Shown here: positions 17,342 to 24,620 of the stretch, piece by piece
How positions within the stretch are numbered: the first letter of the stretch is position 1
Layout: each line of letters begins with the position of its first letter
Source: Paraburkholderia franconis
Lineage (GTDB): Bacteria; Pseudomonadota; Gammaproteobacteria; Burkholderiales; Burkholderiaceae
Length of the DNA stretch: 60,974 nt
NCBI RefSeq assembly: GCF_009362735.1
Contig: NZ_WHNP01000044.1
Location: 1 to 60,974 of the forward strand
Reading direction: 5' to 3'
Translations under genes and position numbers: made by a program
The notes under the pieces: generated by a model
Seen by the model: only the letters and a program-made list of their open reading frames with translations
The model's database searches: none
What the model was told of the DNA's origin: nothing

Positions 17342-18373
17342 TCAGGCAGCGGGAAGATTTCGTTCGATCACATGCGTGGGGTCCGTGCGCTGCTTCCACA
17401 ACGCGGGCACCATTTCGCGGTACGCCGCATACACACTCGGATACGCGGGCGGCAACTGGTCCTTGATCGCTTCGTGAAGACGCGGCAGCGCATGGAACGG
17501 CACCATCGGCAGCAGATGATGCTCGAGGTGATAGTTCATGTTCAGATAAAGAAAGCGGAACACGAAGTTGGTATGCACGGTACGCGTATTCAGCCGATGA
17601 TCTTTCACGTTGACGGCAAGCCCCGCATGCTGCGTGAGGCCCAGCAGTTGATGCAGCCAGCCGCCATAAAAGCGCGGCGTCCACACGAACATCAGCGGGA
17701 GAAAGCTGCGCATTGCAATCGCCAGTGCGATCGTGCCGATGACGATGGCCAGATAAGTGCGGCACGACCATATCATCTTGGGTTTTTCGCTTGCGGGCAG
17801 AAAGGCGTCGGTGGCGGCGTCGACGCGGCCAAATGCGTGGCGCACGATCTTCTTGATTTCGAGCGAGCTGCCGACCAGTCCGACGAAATCGAGGATGATC
17901 GGCAGTACTTTCGTTGGTCGCGTGACCTGAATTTCCGGGTCGCGCGTCTGGAAGTACGTATGCGTGTGATGGCGCGCATGACTCCAGCGCCACCAGTAGC
18001 CTTCGCGGATCGTCATGAACGACGACAGGTGGTAGAGCGCGTCGTTGATCCAGCGTGTCTTGAACGGCGTGCCATGCGACAGCTCATGCCAGCGCGCGTC
18101 GCTCGACGAATAGATCGTGCCGTAGACGAAGAACGCGGGCACCGCCCACCACGTGCCCCACGCAAAGGCCGCCACCGCGCCCGACGCGACGAGCAGCGCG
18201 AGCCACGGAATAAAATTGCGCAGGCCCGCGGCATCGTCGCGCTTCATCAGCTCCTTGAGTACCGCGCGCGGAATGCGCGGCTGATACCACTGCTGCGCAA
18301 TGCGCGCGTCGAAGGACGAGTCGTCTGTCTGGGGCGCCGTCGCGCGGCCATCGACGGCTGAAGTCGAGGACAT
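17342..18373 (-). CDS. Membrane fatty-acid-desaturase-superfamily di-iron oxygenase
   Basis: A 343-residue integral membrane protein with two pairs of hydrophobic segments. The three histidine boxes that bind the di-iron centre are complete: H96-ELS-H100, H132-ARHH (132-136) and NYHLEHHLLP near residue 297. GGAG precedes ATG at 18373. In this superfamily members desaturate acyl chains or hydroxylate small molecules (AlkB, XylM, carotenoid ketolases). Linkage to a dedicated Rieske ferredoxin and reductase, not to fatty-acid genes, and a LacI-type regulator favour a catabolic hydroxylase. The substrate is unknown. Confidence 0.9.
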   Translation of the reverse strand: MSSTSAVDGRATAPQTDDSSFDARIAQQWYQPRIPRAVLKELMKRDDAAGLRNFIPWLALLVASGAVAAFAWGTWWAVPAFFVYGTIYSSSDARWHELSHGTPFKTRWINDALYHLSSFMTIREGYWWRWSHARHHTHTYFQTRDPEIQVTRPTKVLPIILDFVGLVGSSLEIKKIVRHAFGRVDAATDAFLPASEKPKMIWSCRTYLAIVIGTIALAIAMRSFLPLMFVWTPRFYGGWLHQLLGLTQHAGLAVNVKDHRLNTRTVHTNFVFRFLYLNMNYHLEHHLLPMVPFHALPRLHEAIKDQLPPAYPSVYAAYREMVPALWKQRTDPTHVIERNLPAA

Positions 18374-18513
18374 GAGTTGTCTCCTTACTCTGGTCCCATG
18401 CAAGTTTGTTGTTGCATGCTTTGCGTTTGCGGGTTTTCCGTCAGCGGGCGGCTTCAGGACTTATTCCGTTTGCACAAAGATAGTAGAAGGAGAGCTTGGC
18501 CTCACGCCGAAAA

Positions 18514-18531
18514 ATGATGGATTTCCATCAT
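18514..18531. promoter_or_regulatory. Perfect 18-bp palindrome upstream of the desaturase operon
   Basis: ATGATGGA-TT-TCCATCAT is perfectly symmetrical. It lies about 140 bases upstream of the desaturase start codon and just beyond the small gene at 18581. It is a candidate operator or a short mRNA hairpin; there is no sequence similarity to the site proposed beside the LacI gene. Confidence 0.45.
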
Positions 18532-18580
18532 GTCGCGCGGACGACTTATGGATGGCGCAGTAAAGCGGGGCATGGGAGGC

Positions 18581-18715
18581 TCAGGGGCGCAACAGATCGA
18601 ATCCGCCGAACACGATCACACCGCTCAATACGATGAGCGAAACCGAGTGCTGGCCGAAATAGAGGAGTGCTGCGGCGGACCACGTCGTCAGGCAAAAGGC
18701 GGCAATGCGCTTCAT
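18581..18715 (-). CDS. Small single- or double-span membrane protein (44 residues)
   Basis: A short frame on the minus strand encodes MKRIAAFCLTTWSAAALLYF, a polar GQHS linker, then a second hydrophobic segment SLIVLSGVIVFGGFDLLRP. A positive N-terminus followed by two hydrophobic stretches is typical of small inner-membrane proteins. No clear Shine-Dalgarno sequence is visible. The gene faces away from the porin gene terminator and could head the same transcript as the desaturase operon 207 bases downstream. Function unknown; conservation would have to confirm it. Confidence 0.45.
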   Translation of the reverse strand: MKRIAAFCLTTWSAAALLYFGQHSVSLIVLSGVIVFGGFDLLRP

Positions 18716-18807
18716 GCGGGTACTGCTCGAACAGAGCAACTGCGAATTAAGGGTTTTCCCTGTATATCATAGTTCTTCCCGGCAGGTGTTTTTGCGCGGC
18801 TGAAATG

Positions 18808-18851
18808 AAAAGCGGGCGACATGGCCTTTCGAAAACCATGACGCCCGCTTT
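18808..18851 (-). terminator. Intrinsic terminator of the porin gene
   Basis: Near-perfect 16-bp arms, AAGCGGGCGACATGG and CCATGACGCCCGCTT, enclose an 11-base loop. On the minus strand the hairpin is followed by a T-rich stretch. It lies just beyond the porin stop codon. Confidence 0.75.
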
Positions 18852-18892
18852 CCAAGCTCGCGCGCGTTACCGAACGCGCGTGACTGCCATCA

Positions 18893-20029
18893 TCAGAAGA
18901 TGTTGCGGATGCCGATCGAGACGCCCGTCTGGTTCGATGTGCCGGGAAGTTCGACCGTCGCTGCGCCTGTGACCTTGTTGAAGTCGACAGTGCCATACAC
19001 TTCCGTGCGCCTGGACAGCGCGTATTCCGCCACGGCCACGCCTGTGTAGCGGTTGCCGCTGCCGAGCGCGCCGCCGCCGATTGCCGCGTTCTTCATGTGG
19101 TCATAGTAGAACGCGCCCGTCAGCAGTAGAGCGGGTGTTGCTTGCCACGTCACGCCTGCGAACGGACCGTCGTCCTTGCGGCCGGAGCCCTTCAGGATGT
19201 CGACGCCGAGCGTCAGATCTCGCTGCGAAAGTGTGCTGTCGACGAAGCCCGTGTCATCCTTCGAATGCAGATAGCCGACATAGATCTTCGCGGTGCTGAA
19301 CGCATAGACGGCATTCGCGTTGAAGATCGTCTGCTTGTGATTCGAGTTGTCGCTGTTCTGTTGCACGCCTGCTGCGACGCTCAGCGAGCCGAGCGTATAC
19401 GACGCCGTGAAACCGTACATGTTGCCCGCGCCGAGGTGGCCCGGAATCTGGCCGGAGAAGCCATTTGCACCCGTCGACGTCGAGTCCGTGCCGAACGAGT
19501 ACATCGCCTTGACGTTCAGACCGCCGAACTTGCCGTCGTATTTCACTGCGTTGTCCGCGTAGAGGCCGGCGCCCAATGCAACGGGCAGCCACGCGTTTTC
19601 GAAGTAGTTGCCGACGGTGAGAGGATCGTACGTATCGCCGAGCAGATCGAACAGCGGCGTCTTTTGACGGCCAAGCGTCAGCGTGCCGTAGTTGCTCGAC
19701 AGGCCGACATAGGCCGCGCGATTGAAGAGGCGCTTGCTATCCGACTGCGCGCCGCTTTGCAGATCGATGCCGCTCTCCAGCTGGAAGATCGCCTTCAGGC
19801 CGTTGCCCAGATCTTCGGAACCCTTCAGGCCGAAACGGCTGTTCGTAATCGCGCCGTTGGTCATGAAGAGGCGCCCGTCGTTGTTCGCGTTGGAGTGCGT
19901 CAGATAGCGAATGCCGACGTCCGCGACGCCATACAGCGTGACCGAGCTTTGCGCGAATGCGGACTGGCAGGCGAGGGCGATCGCCGATGCGCCCAATGCC
20001 GCGGCGGCTCGTTTGAGTTGTTTGTTCAT
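18893..20029 (-). CDS. General porin, OmpC/Gram-negative trimeric type
   Basis: A 378-residue outer-membrane beta-barrel. The signal peptide MNKQLKRAAAALGASAIALA...AFA is followed by QSSVTLYGVADVGIRYL, the standard beginning of Burkholderiales porins. Further family features are SRFGLKGSEDLGNGLKAIFQLE and FNRAAYVGLSSNYGTLTLGRQ, and the barrel ends with an aromatic C-terminus (IGIRNIF), required for BAM-mediated insertion. Solute specificity is unknown. A hairpin terminator lies immediately downstream. A second porin of the same family is encoded at 43478-44632. Confidence 0.95.
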   Translation of the reverse strand: MNKQLKRAAAALGASAIALACQSAFAQSSVTLYGVADVGIRYLTHSNANNDGRLFMTNGAITNSRFGLKGSEDLGNGLKAIFQLESGIDLQSGAQSDSKRLFNRAAYVGLSSNYGTLTLGRQKTPLFDLLGDTYDPLTVGNYFENAWLPVALGAGLYADNAVKYDGKFGGLNVKAMYSFGTDSTSTGANGFSGQIPGHLGAGNMYGFTASYTLGSLSVAAGVQQNSDNSNHKQTIFNANAVYAFSTAKIYVGYLHSKDDTGFVDSTLSQRDLTLGVDILKGSGRKDDGPFAGVTWQATPALLLTGAFYYDHMKNAAIGGGALGSGNRYTGVAVAEYALSRRTEVYGTVDFNKVTGAATVELPGTSNQTGVSIGIRNIF

Positions 20030-20354
20030 GGTTGTCTTTTCATCTGTTGAGAACCCTGCGTGAGCTTTTTGTTTTACGCGCGACGAGTGAGCCGATCTGC
20101 ATTTGCGTCGCCAATGCGTGAGTTGCGAATCGCGCATTGCAAACCGTCAGGCTGATTGCGAGAGTCTCCCGGCCCGTACGCGCCTCGCTCGATGCAGGCA
20201 GGCGGACTTTTATCACAACAATTTCGGCGACGCCGCGAGCGTGACAATAGTGTTGCGCCGATGCCTCAATTGCGGCGAGTTGCTCTCCGTTGCGAGTCCA
20301 GTAACGAAAAAGGGCGGCCAGTGGCCGCCCTGCTTGACAACTCGCAAAGTGTAC
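20030..20354. other. Intergenic region: porin promoter and DoxX-gene terminator
   Basis: No credible gene in 325 bp. It holds the upstream region of the porin gene and, at its far end, the terminator at 20307-20331. No other structure stood out. Confidence 0.5.
20307..20331 (-). terminator. Intrinsic terminator of the pirin-DoxX operon
   Basis: Perfect 10-bp arms AGGGCGGCCA (20311-20320) and TGGCCGCCCT (20322-20331), with AAAA to the left giving a U-tract on the minus-strand transcript. It lies about 25 bases after the DoxX stop. Confidence 0.85.
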
Positions 20355-20765
20355 TTAGACGCGATCGATCGAGTACTTGCCCGGACCCGTCACGAACAAC
20401 AGCAGCAGTCCGCCGATGATGCTGATGTTCTTGTAGAAGTTGATCATATTGACGAAATGCTCCATGCCCGTTTGCGTCCAGAAGTGGTGGCCGATAAACG
20501 CAGTGGCAAGCGTATAGACGGCAAGCAGCAGCGCGAGCGGGCGCGTCTTGAAGCCGATGGCAATCACGATGCCGACCGCCAGTTCCATCACGACGGCAAT
20601 GATGGCGGCCACGGCGGGCACGGGCGCACCCGTTGCCGCCATGTACTGCTCGGTGCCCGAGAAGCCGGTGAGCTTGCTCCAGCCAAACAGCACGAAAAGC
20701 ACGACCAAAAGCACACGTCCGATGAGCAGTAGTGCGTCCTTGCGTTGTTCGATAAAAGCGTTCAT
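20355..20765 (-). CDS. DoxX family membrane protein
   Basis: A 136-residue inner-membrane protein with four hydrophobic helices. LIGRVLLVVLFVLFGWSKLTGFSGTEQYMAATGAP is the characteristic DoxX N-terminal region (first helix, Gly-x-x-Lys, then the Gly/Thr-rich loop), and FYKNISIIGGLLLLFVTGPG the last helix. Members are often linked to quinone or redox homeostasis. It lies 45 bases downstream of the pirin gene on the same strand, consistent with one operon controlled by the divergent LysR regulator. Confidence 0.92.
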   Translation of the reverse strand: MNAFIEQRKDALLLIGRVLLVVLFVLFGWSKLTGFSGTEQYMAATGAPVPAVAAIIAVVMELAVGIVIAIGFKTRPLALLLAVYTLATAFIGHHFWTQTGMEHFVNMINFYKNISIIGGLLLLFVTGPGKYSIDRV

Positions 20766-20810
20766 GTTCAATGCCTCTTTCAAGTTAATTGTGCCGCCAG
20801 CGTCTGCCGC

Positions 20811-21536
20811 TTACGACCACAGTTCCGATACTTCGTTATTGCGCAGGTCGAATACGAGTACTTCCGCGTCCTGCCCATCCGTCACTTCGAGTCGGCGTTC
20901 GTTGCGAATGCGCGCGCCGTCGCCTTCTTTCAGTTCGACGCCGTTCACCTTCACGCTGCCGCGTGCGACATGCACATACGCGTAGCGGTCAGCGGCGATA
21001 TCGACGCCCGCCGTTTCGCTGCCGTCGAGGAGACCGGCATACACGCGCGCGTCCTGGCGCAATTCGAGCGACCCGTTCTCGCCATCGGGCGACAGCACGA
21101 GGCGCAGCGTGCCGCGCTTGTCCTGCGCAGAAAAATTCTGCTGCTGATAGCGCGGCGTCGCGCCCTTCACCGACGGCGCGATCCAGATCTGCAGGAAGTG
21201 CACCGGTTCGCTTGCCGAATGGTTGAACTCGCTATGCGCGACACCCGTACCCGCGCTCATCAACTGCACGTCGCCGGGGACGATCACCGATCCCGTGCCC
21301 ATCGAGTCCTTGTGTTCGAGCGCGCCTTCCAGCACGTACGAGAAGATCTCCATGTCGCGATGCGGGTGCTTGCCGAAGCCGCGGGCCGGAGCCACGCGGT
21401 CGTCGTTGATCACGAGCAGGTCGGAGAAGCCGATCTGCTTCGGGTCGTAGTAGTTCGCGAACGAGAAGGTATGGCGCGAACTGAGCCAGCCGTGTTCAGC
21501 GCGCCCGCGGTCATTTGCGTGTCTGATGTCGATCAT
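20811..21536 (-). CDS. Pirin family protein (YhhW-like bicupin)
   Basis: A 241-residue bicupin. The N-terminal cupin includes GFGKHPHRDMEIFSYVLEGALEHKDSMG and GVAHSEFNHS, which contain the His/His/His/Glu metal site of pirins. IWIAPSVKGATPRYQQQNF is the linker typical of YhhW, an enzyme with quercetin 2,3-dioxygenase activity in E. coli. The second cupin is degenerate. First gene of a pirin-DoxX pair, divergent from a LysR regulator with 156 bp between the starts; this arrangement is widespread in proteobacteria. Confidence 0.94.
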   Translation of the reverse strand: MIDIRHANDRGRAEHGWLSSRHTFSFANYYDPKQIGFSDLLVINDDRVAPARGFGKHPHRDMEIFSYVLEGALEHKDSMGTGSVIVPGDVQLMSAGTGVAHSEFNHSASEPVHFLQIWIAPSVKGATPRYQQQNFSAQDKRGTLRLVLSPDGENGSLELRQDARVYAGLLDGSETAGVDIAADRYAYVHVARGSVKVNGVELKEGDGARIRNERRLEVTDGQDAEVLVFDLRNNEVSELWS

Positions 21537-21692
21537 TTCCCACCTCCGTTTATCGATTGCCTTTGCTTCTCATGACAGTGACGGTGTCGTTGTCTGAAGC
21601 GGTGAAAGAAGTGTAGGTCAATCTGGATGACTGTAATCGACGTAAAATGGGAATCACTGTCGCGTTTTTGTGGACAAAAGAGGCGTAACCCA

Positions 21693-22583
21693 ATGCAGCT
21701 AGACGATCTGAGAATCTTCGTCGCCACCGTCGACGCGCGCAATTTCACGGCCGCCGCGAGCCGCCTGCAGCTGTCGAAGCAGTTCGTCAGCCGGCGCGTG
21801 ATGGCGCTCGAAGCGAGCCTCGGCGTGCGCCTGCTCGTGCGCAACACGCGCAAGCTCGCCGTGACCGATCTGGGTTACGAGTTCTATCAGCGCGCGACAC
21901 GCATCCTCGCGGACGTGGAAGACGCCGAGCAGGCGATGTCGTCGGGGCGCTCGGACCCGCGCGGGCTGCTGCGGGTCAGCGCGCCGATGTCGTTCGGCAT
22001 GATTCATCTGTCGCCGCTCGTGGCCGCATTCCTGCGCGCGAACCCCGATGTGCGCATCGACATGGATCTGAGCGACCGCGTCGTCGACGTGGTGGGCGAG
22101 GGCTTCGACATGGCGCTGCGTATCGGCACGCTGGCCGACTCGACCCTGATCGCGCAGAAGCTCGCGGAAATGCGCATGGTGTCGTGCTGCAGTCCCGCTT
22201 ATCGCAAGGCGCGCCGCCCGCCCGCGACGCCCGACGATCTCGCGCGCCACGCGTGCCTGCTATATGGGCAGGAAGGGCGCACCGGCTGGGAGTACATCGT
22301 CGATGGCGCGAGCAAGACGATCGAAGTGCACGGTCCGCTGCGCGTGAACAATGGCGAAGTGATCCGCGACGCAGCGATCGCAGGGCTGGGCATTGCGCGC
22401 CTGCCGGAATTCATCGTGGCCGATGCACTGGCAAGCGGCAGGCTCGTCGAAGTGCTCGACACATTCGTCTCGCCGCCGTTGACGCTCTATGCCGTGTACC
22501 CGCAGCACAGGCAGGCTTCCGTAACGATCCGCGCGTTCACGCAGTTCCTGCGCGACCGTTTTGCCAAGGCATTGCGCAAATAA
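21693..22583 (+). CDS. LysR-family regulator of the pirin-DoxX operon
   Basis: A 296-residue LysR regulator beginning MQLDDLRIFVATVDARNFTAAASRLQLSKQFVSRRVMALEASLGVRLLVRNTRKLAVTD; the HTH spans about residues 16-36. The effector-binding domain starts near GLLRVSAPMSFG. ATG at 21693 gives the canonical LysR start, so the in-frame ATG at 21627 is rejected. Divergent orientation from pirin makes these genes the likely target. Confidence 0.93.
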   Translation: MQLDDLRIFVATVDARNFTAAASRLQLSKQFVSRRVMALEASLGVRLLVRNTRKLAVTDLGYEFYQRATRILADVEDAEQAMSSGRSDPRGLLRVSAPMSFGMIHLSPLVAAFLRANPDVRIDMDLSDRVVDVVGEGFDMALRIGTLADSTLIAQKLAEMRMVSCCSPAYRKARRPPATPDDLARHACLLYGQEGRTGWEYIVDGASKTIEVHGPLRVNNGEVIRDAAIAGLGIARLPEFIVADALASGRLVEVLDTFVSPPLTLYAVYPQHRQASVTIRAFTQFLRDRFAKALRK

Positions 22584-22783
22584 CCTGCAACCCATTTGCA
22601 CGCAGTGAGGCCGGTCAATCTTCCGAGAGACCCTAGGACCGGTAGCCCCGCCAGCACTTTTGAAAGTTTTCGCAGATAATGCGCGTACCTTTGCGGGCGC
22701 CGGCCGAAATATGCACATGCGCGCATATTGACGTGGCGCTCCAGCAAGGCTGAATCAATCAGATAGACCAAAGAGGGACAATC

Positions 22784-22981
22784 GTGGAACCTACCGAACC
22801 GGCCGGCCGCTCGTGGCTATGGCTTATCTTGCTGATCCCCTATATCGCGTTGTTGTGGCTGCCGTTTTATAACGACACGCGCCCTTCGTTCGCGGGCTTT
22901 CCTTTCTTCTACTGGTATCAGTTCCTGTGGGTTCCGCTCACGTCGATGCTGATCTACGTTGTTTACCGGGGTATTAAATGA
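22784..22981 (+). CDS. DUF3311 family small membrane protein
   Basis: A 65-residue protein with two transmembrane helices: WLWLILLIPYIALLWLPFYN and FYWYQFLWVPLTSMLIYVVY. The motif lPFYN..rPsf.GfPFFYWYQf is diagnostic of DUF3311 proteins that precede mctP-type symporters. GTG start with AGAGGGA upstream. Its stop overlaps the start of the symporter gene (ATGA), so the two are translationally coupled and the small protein is probably an accessory subunit of the transporter. Confidence 0.92.
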   Translation: MEPTEPAGRSWLWLILLIPYIALLWLPFYNDTRPSFAGFPFFYWYQFLWVPLTSMLIYVVYRGIK

Positions 22982-24453
22982 GCGAACTCAACCCCGTGAA
23001 CCCGGTTGCGATGGCCGTATTCATCGCATTCTTTCTTCTCGTTACGGTACTCGGCTTCATTGCCGCGCGATGGAAGGCAGGTGACCTCACGCAATTGCAC
23101 GAGTGGGGCCTCGGCGGACGCCAGTTCGGTACGATCATTTCGTGGTTCCTCGTCGGCGGCGATTTCTATACGGCCTATACGGTGATCGCCGTGCCCGCGC
23201 TGGTCTATTCGGTCGGCGCGTATGGCTTTTTTGCGCTGCCTTATACGATCATCGTTTATCCGTTCGTGTTTGCGGTAATGCCGAAACTGTGGAAGATCGC
23301 GCATGCGAAGAACCACATCACGGCTGCCGACTACGTGCACGGCGAGTACGGCGGCAAATGGTTTCCCGCTGCCGTCGCGCTGACGGGCATCGTCGCGACG
23401 ATGCCGTATATCGCGCTGCAACTGGTCGGCATGCAGGTCGTGATCAAGGGGCTCGGCGTGACGGGCGAGGCGCCTCTCGTCATCGCGTTCGTGATCCTCG
23501 CGCTCTATACGTACACGAGCGGCCTGCGCGCACCGGCGATGATCGCGTTCGTCAAGGACATCATGATCTATATCGTCGTGATCGCGGCGGTGTGGCTGAT
23601 TCCGGTGAAGCTCGGCGGCTATGGTCATGTGTTCGATGCGGCGGACCAGTACTTCCAGGCGAAGGGCGGCGCGACGGGCATCGTCCTCAAGCCTTCGCAG
23701 TTCACCGCGTTTGCATCGCTGGCGCTCGGCTCGGCGCTCGCGGCCTTCATGTATCCGCATACGATGACAGCCGTGCTGTCGTCCTCGTCGATGCAGACGG
23801 TGCGCAAGAACGCGATCTTCCTGCCTGCGTACACGCTGCTGCTCGGCCTGATCGCGTTGCTCGGCTATATGGCGATTGCGGCCGGCGTGCACGTGAAGTC
23901 GCCGTCCGACGTCGTGCCGACGCTCATTGGCACGCTGTTCCCCTCGTGGTTCGTGGGCTTCGCGGCGGCGGCGATTGCGATCAGCGCGCTGGTGCCCGCC
24001 GCGATCATGTCGATCGGCGCGGCGAATCTGTTCACGCGCAACCTGTGGCGTCCCATCGTGTCGCCGAACATGGGGTCGGCCGAGGAAGCCTCCACCGCGA
24101 AGATCGTGTCGCTTGTCGTGAAGTTCGGCGCGCTGCTCTTCATCGTGTTCCTGCCGACGCAATACGCGATCGACCTGCAACTGCTCGGCGGCGTGTGGAT
24201 TCTGCAGATCTTCCCGGCCATTGTGTTCACACTGTACACGCGCCGCCTGAATACACCGGGGCTGTTTCTCGGCTGGCTGGTCGGCATCGTCGTCGGCACG
24301 GGGCTCGCGATTTCGCAAGGTCTCAAACCCGTGTTCGCGCTGCATATCGGCGATTCGACATGGCCGATCTATATCGGTCTGATCGCGCTCGTCGTGAATA
24401 TCGTCGTGACGTTCGTCGTTTCGATGATCACGCCAAAGCGCGCGCACGCCTGA
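22978..24453 (+). CDS. mctP: Sodium:solute symporter, monocarboxylate type
   Basis: A 491-residue SSS-family symporter with about 13 hydrophobic helices. LHEWGLGGRQFGTIISWFLVGGDFYTAYTVIAVPALVYSVGAYGFFALPYT contains the sodium-site region of helix 1 and 2; MYPHTMTAVLSSSS and AAAAIAISALVPAAIMSIGAANL cover the later core helices. Paired with DUF3311 upstream, this organisation matches MctP of rhizobia, which takes up lactate, pyruvate and alanine. The exact substrate range is inferred. A strong terminator follows. Confidence 0.9.
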   Translation: MSELNPVNPVAMAVFIAFFLLVTVLGFIAARWKAGDLTQLHEWGLGGRQFGTIISWFLVGGDFYTAYTVIAVPALVYSVGAYGFFALPYTIIVYPFVFAVMPKLWKIAHAKNHITAADYVHGEYGGKWFPAAVALTGIVATMPYIALQLVGMQVVIKGLGVTGEAPLVIAFVILALYTYTSGLRAPAMIAFVKDIMIYIVVIAAVWLIPVKLGGYGHVFDAADQYFQAKGGATGIVLKPSQFTAFASLALGSALAAFMYPHTMTAVLSSSSMQTVRKNAIFLPAYTLLLGLIALLGYMAIAAGVHVKSPSDVVPTLIGTLFPSWFVGFAAAAIAISALVPAAIMSIGAANLFTRNLWRPIVSPNMGSAEEASTAKIVSLVVKFGALLFIVFLPTQYAIDLQLLGGVWILQIFPAIVFTLYTRRLNTPGLFLGWLVGIVVGTGLAISQGLKPVFALHIGDSTWPIYIGLIALVVNIVVTFVVSMITPKRAHA

Positions 24454-24474
24454 TAACGCTTTAGCACTGTGCTC

Positions 24475-24521
24475 CGGCCGAACCCGTCTGCGAAAGCGGC
24501 GCGGGTTCGGCCGTTGTCTTT
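24475..24521 (+). terminator. Intrinsic terminator after mctP
   Basis: Perfect 12-bp arms CGGCCGAACCCG (24475-24486) and CGGGTTCGGCCG (24502-24513), followed by TTGTCTTTT. Confidence 0.88.
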
Positions 24522-24620
24522 TAGCGCATTGCATCGGCGGGTCGACGATTCTTGCAAAACGGCTGTACTTTCCCGCTCTTTTGGTAGGATGCACGCTTTT
24601 CTGCCGATTGGTGCGTTAGC

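Noticed and set aside
22963..24594. Open frame of 543 codons antisense to mctP
   Set aside because: Composition is Arg/His/Gln-rich, typical of antisense frames in high-GC DNA, while the plus strand encodes a symporter with family motifs.
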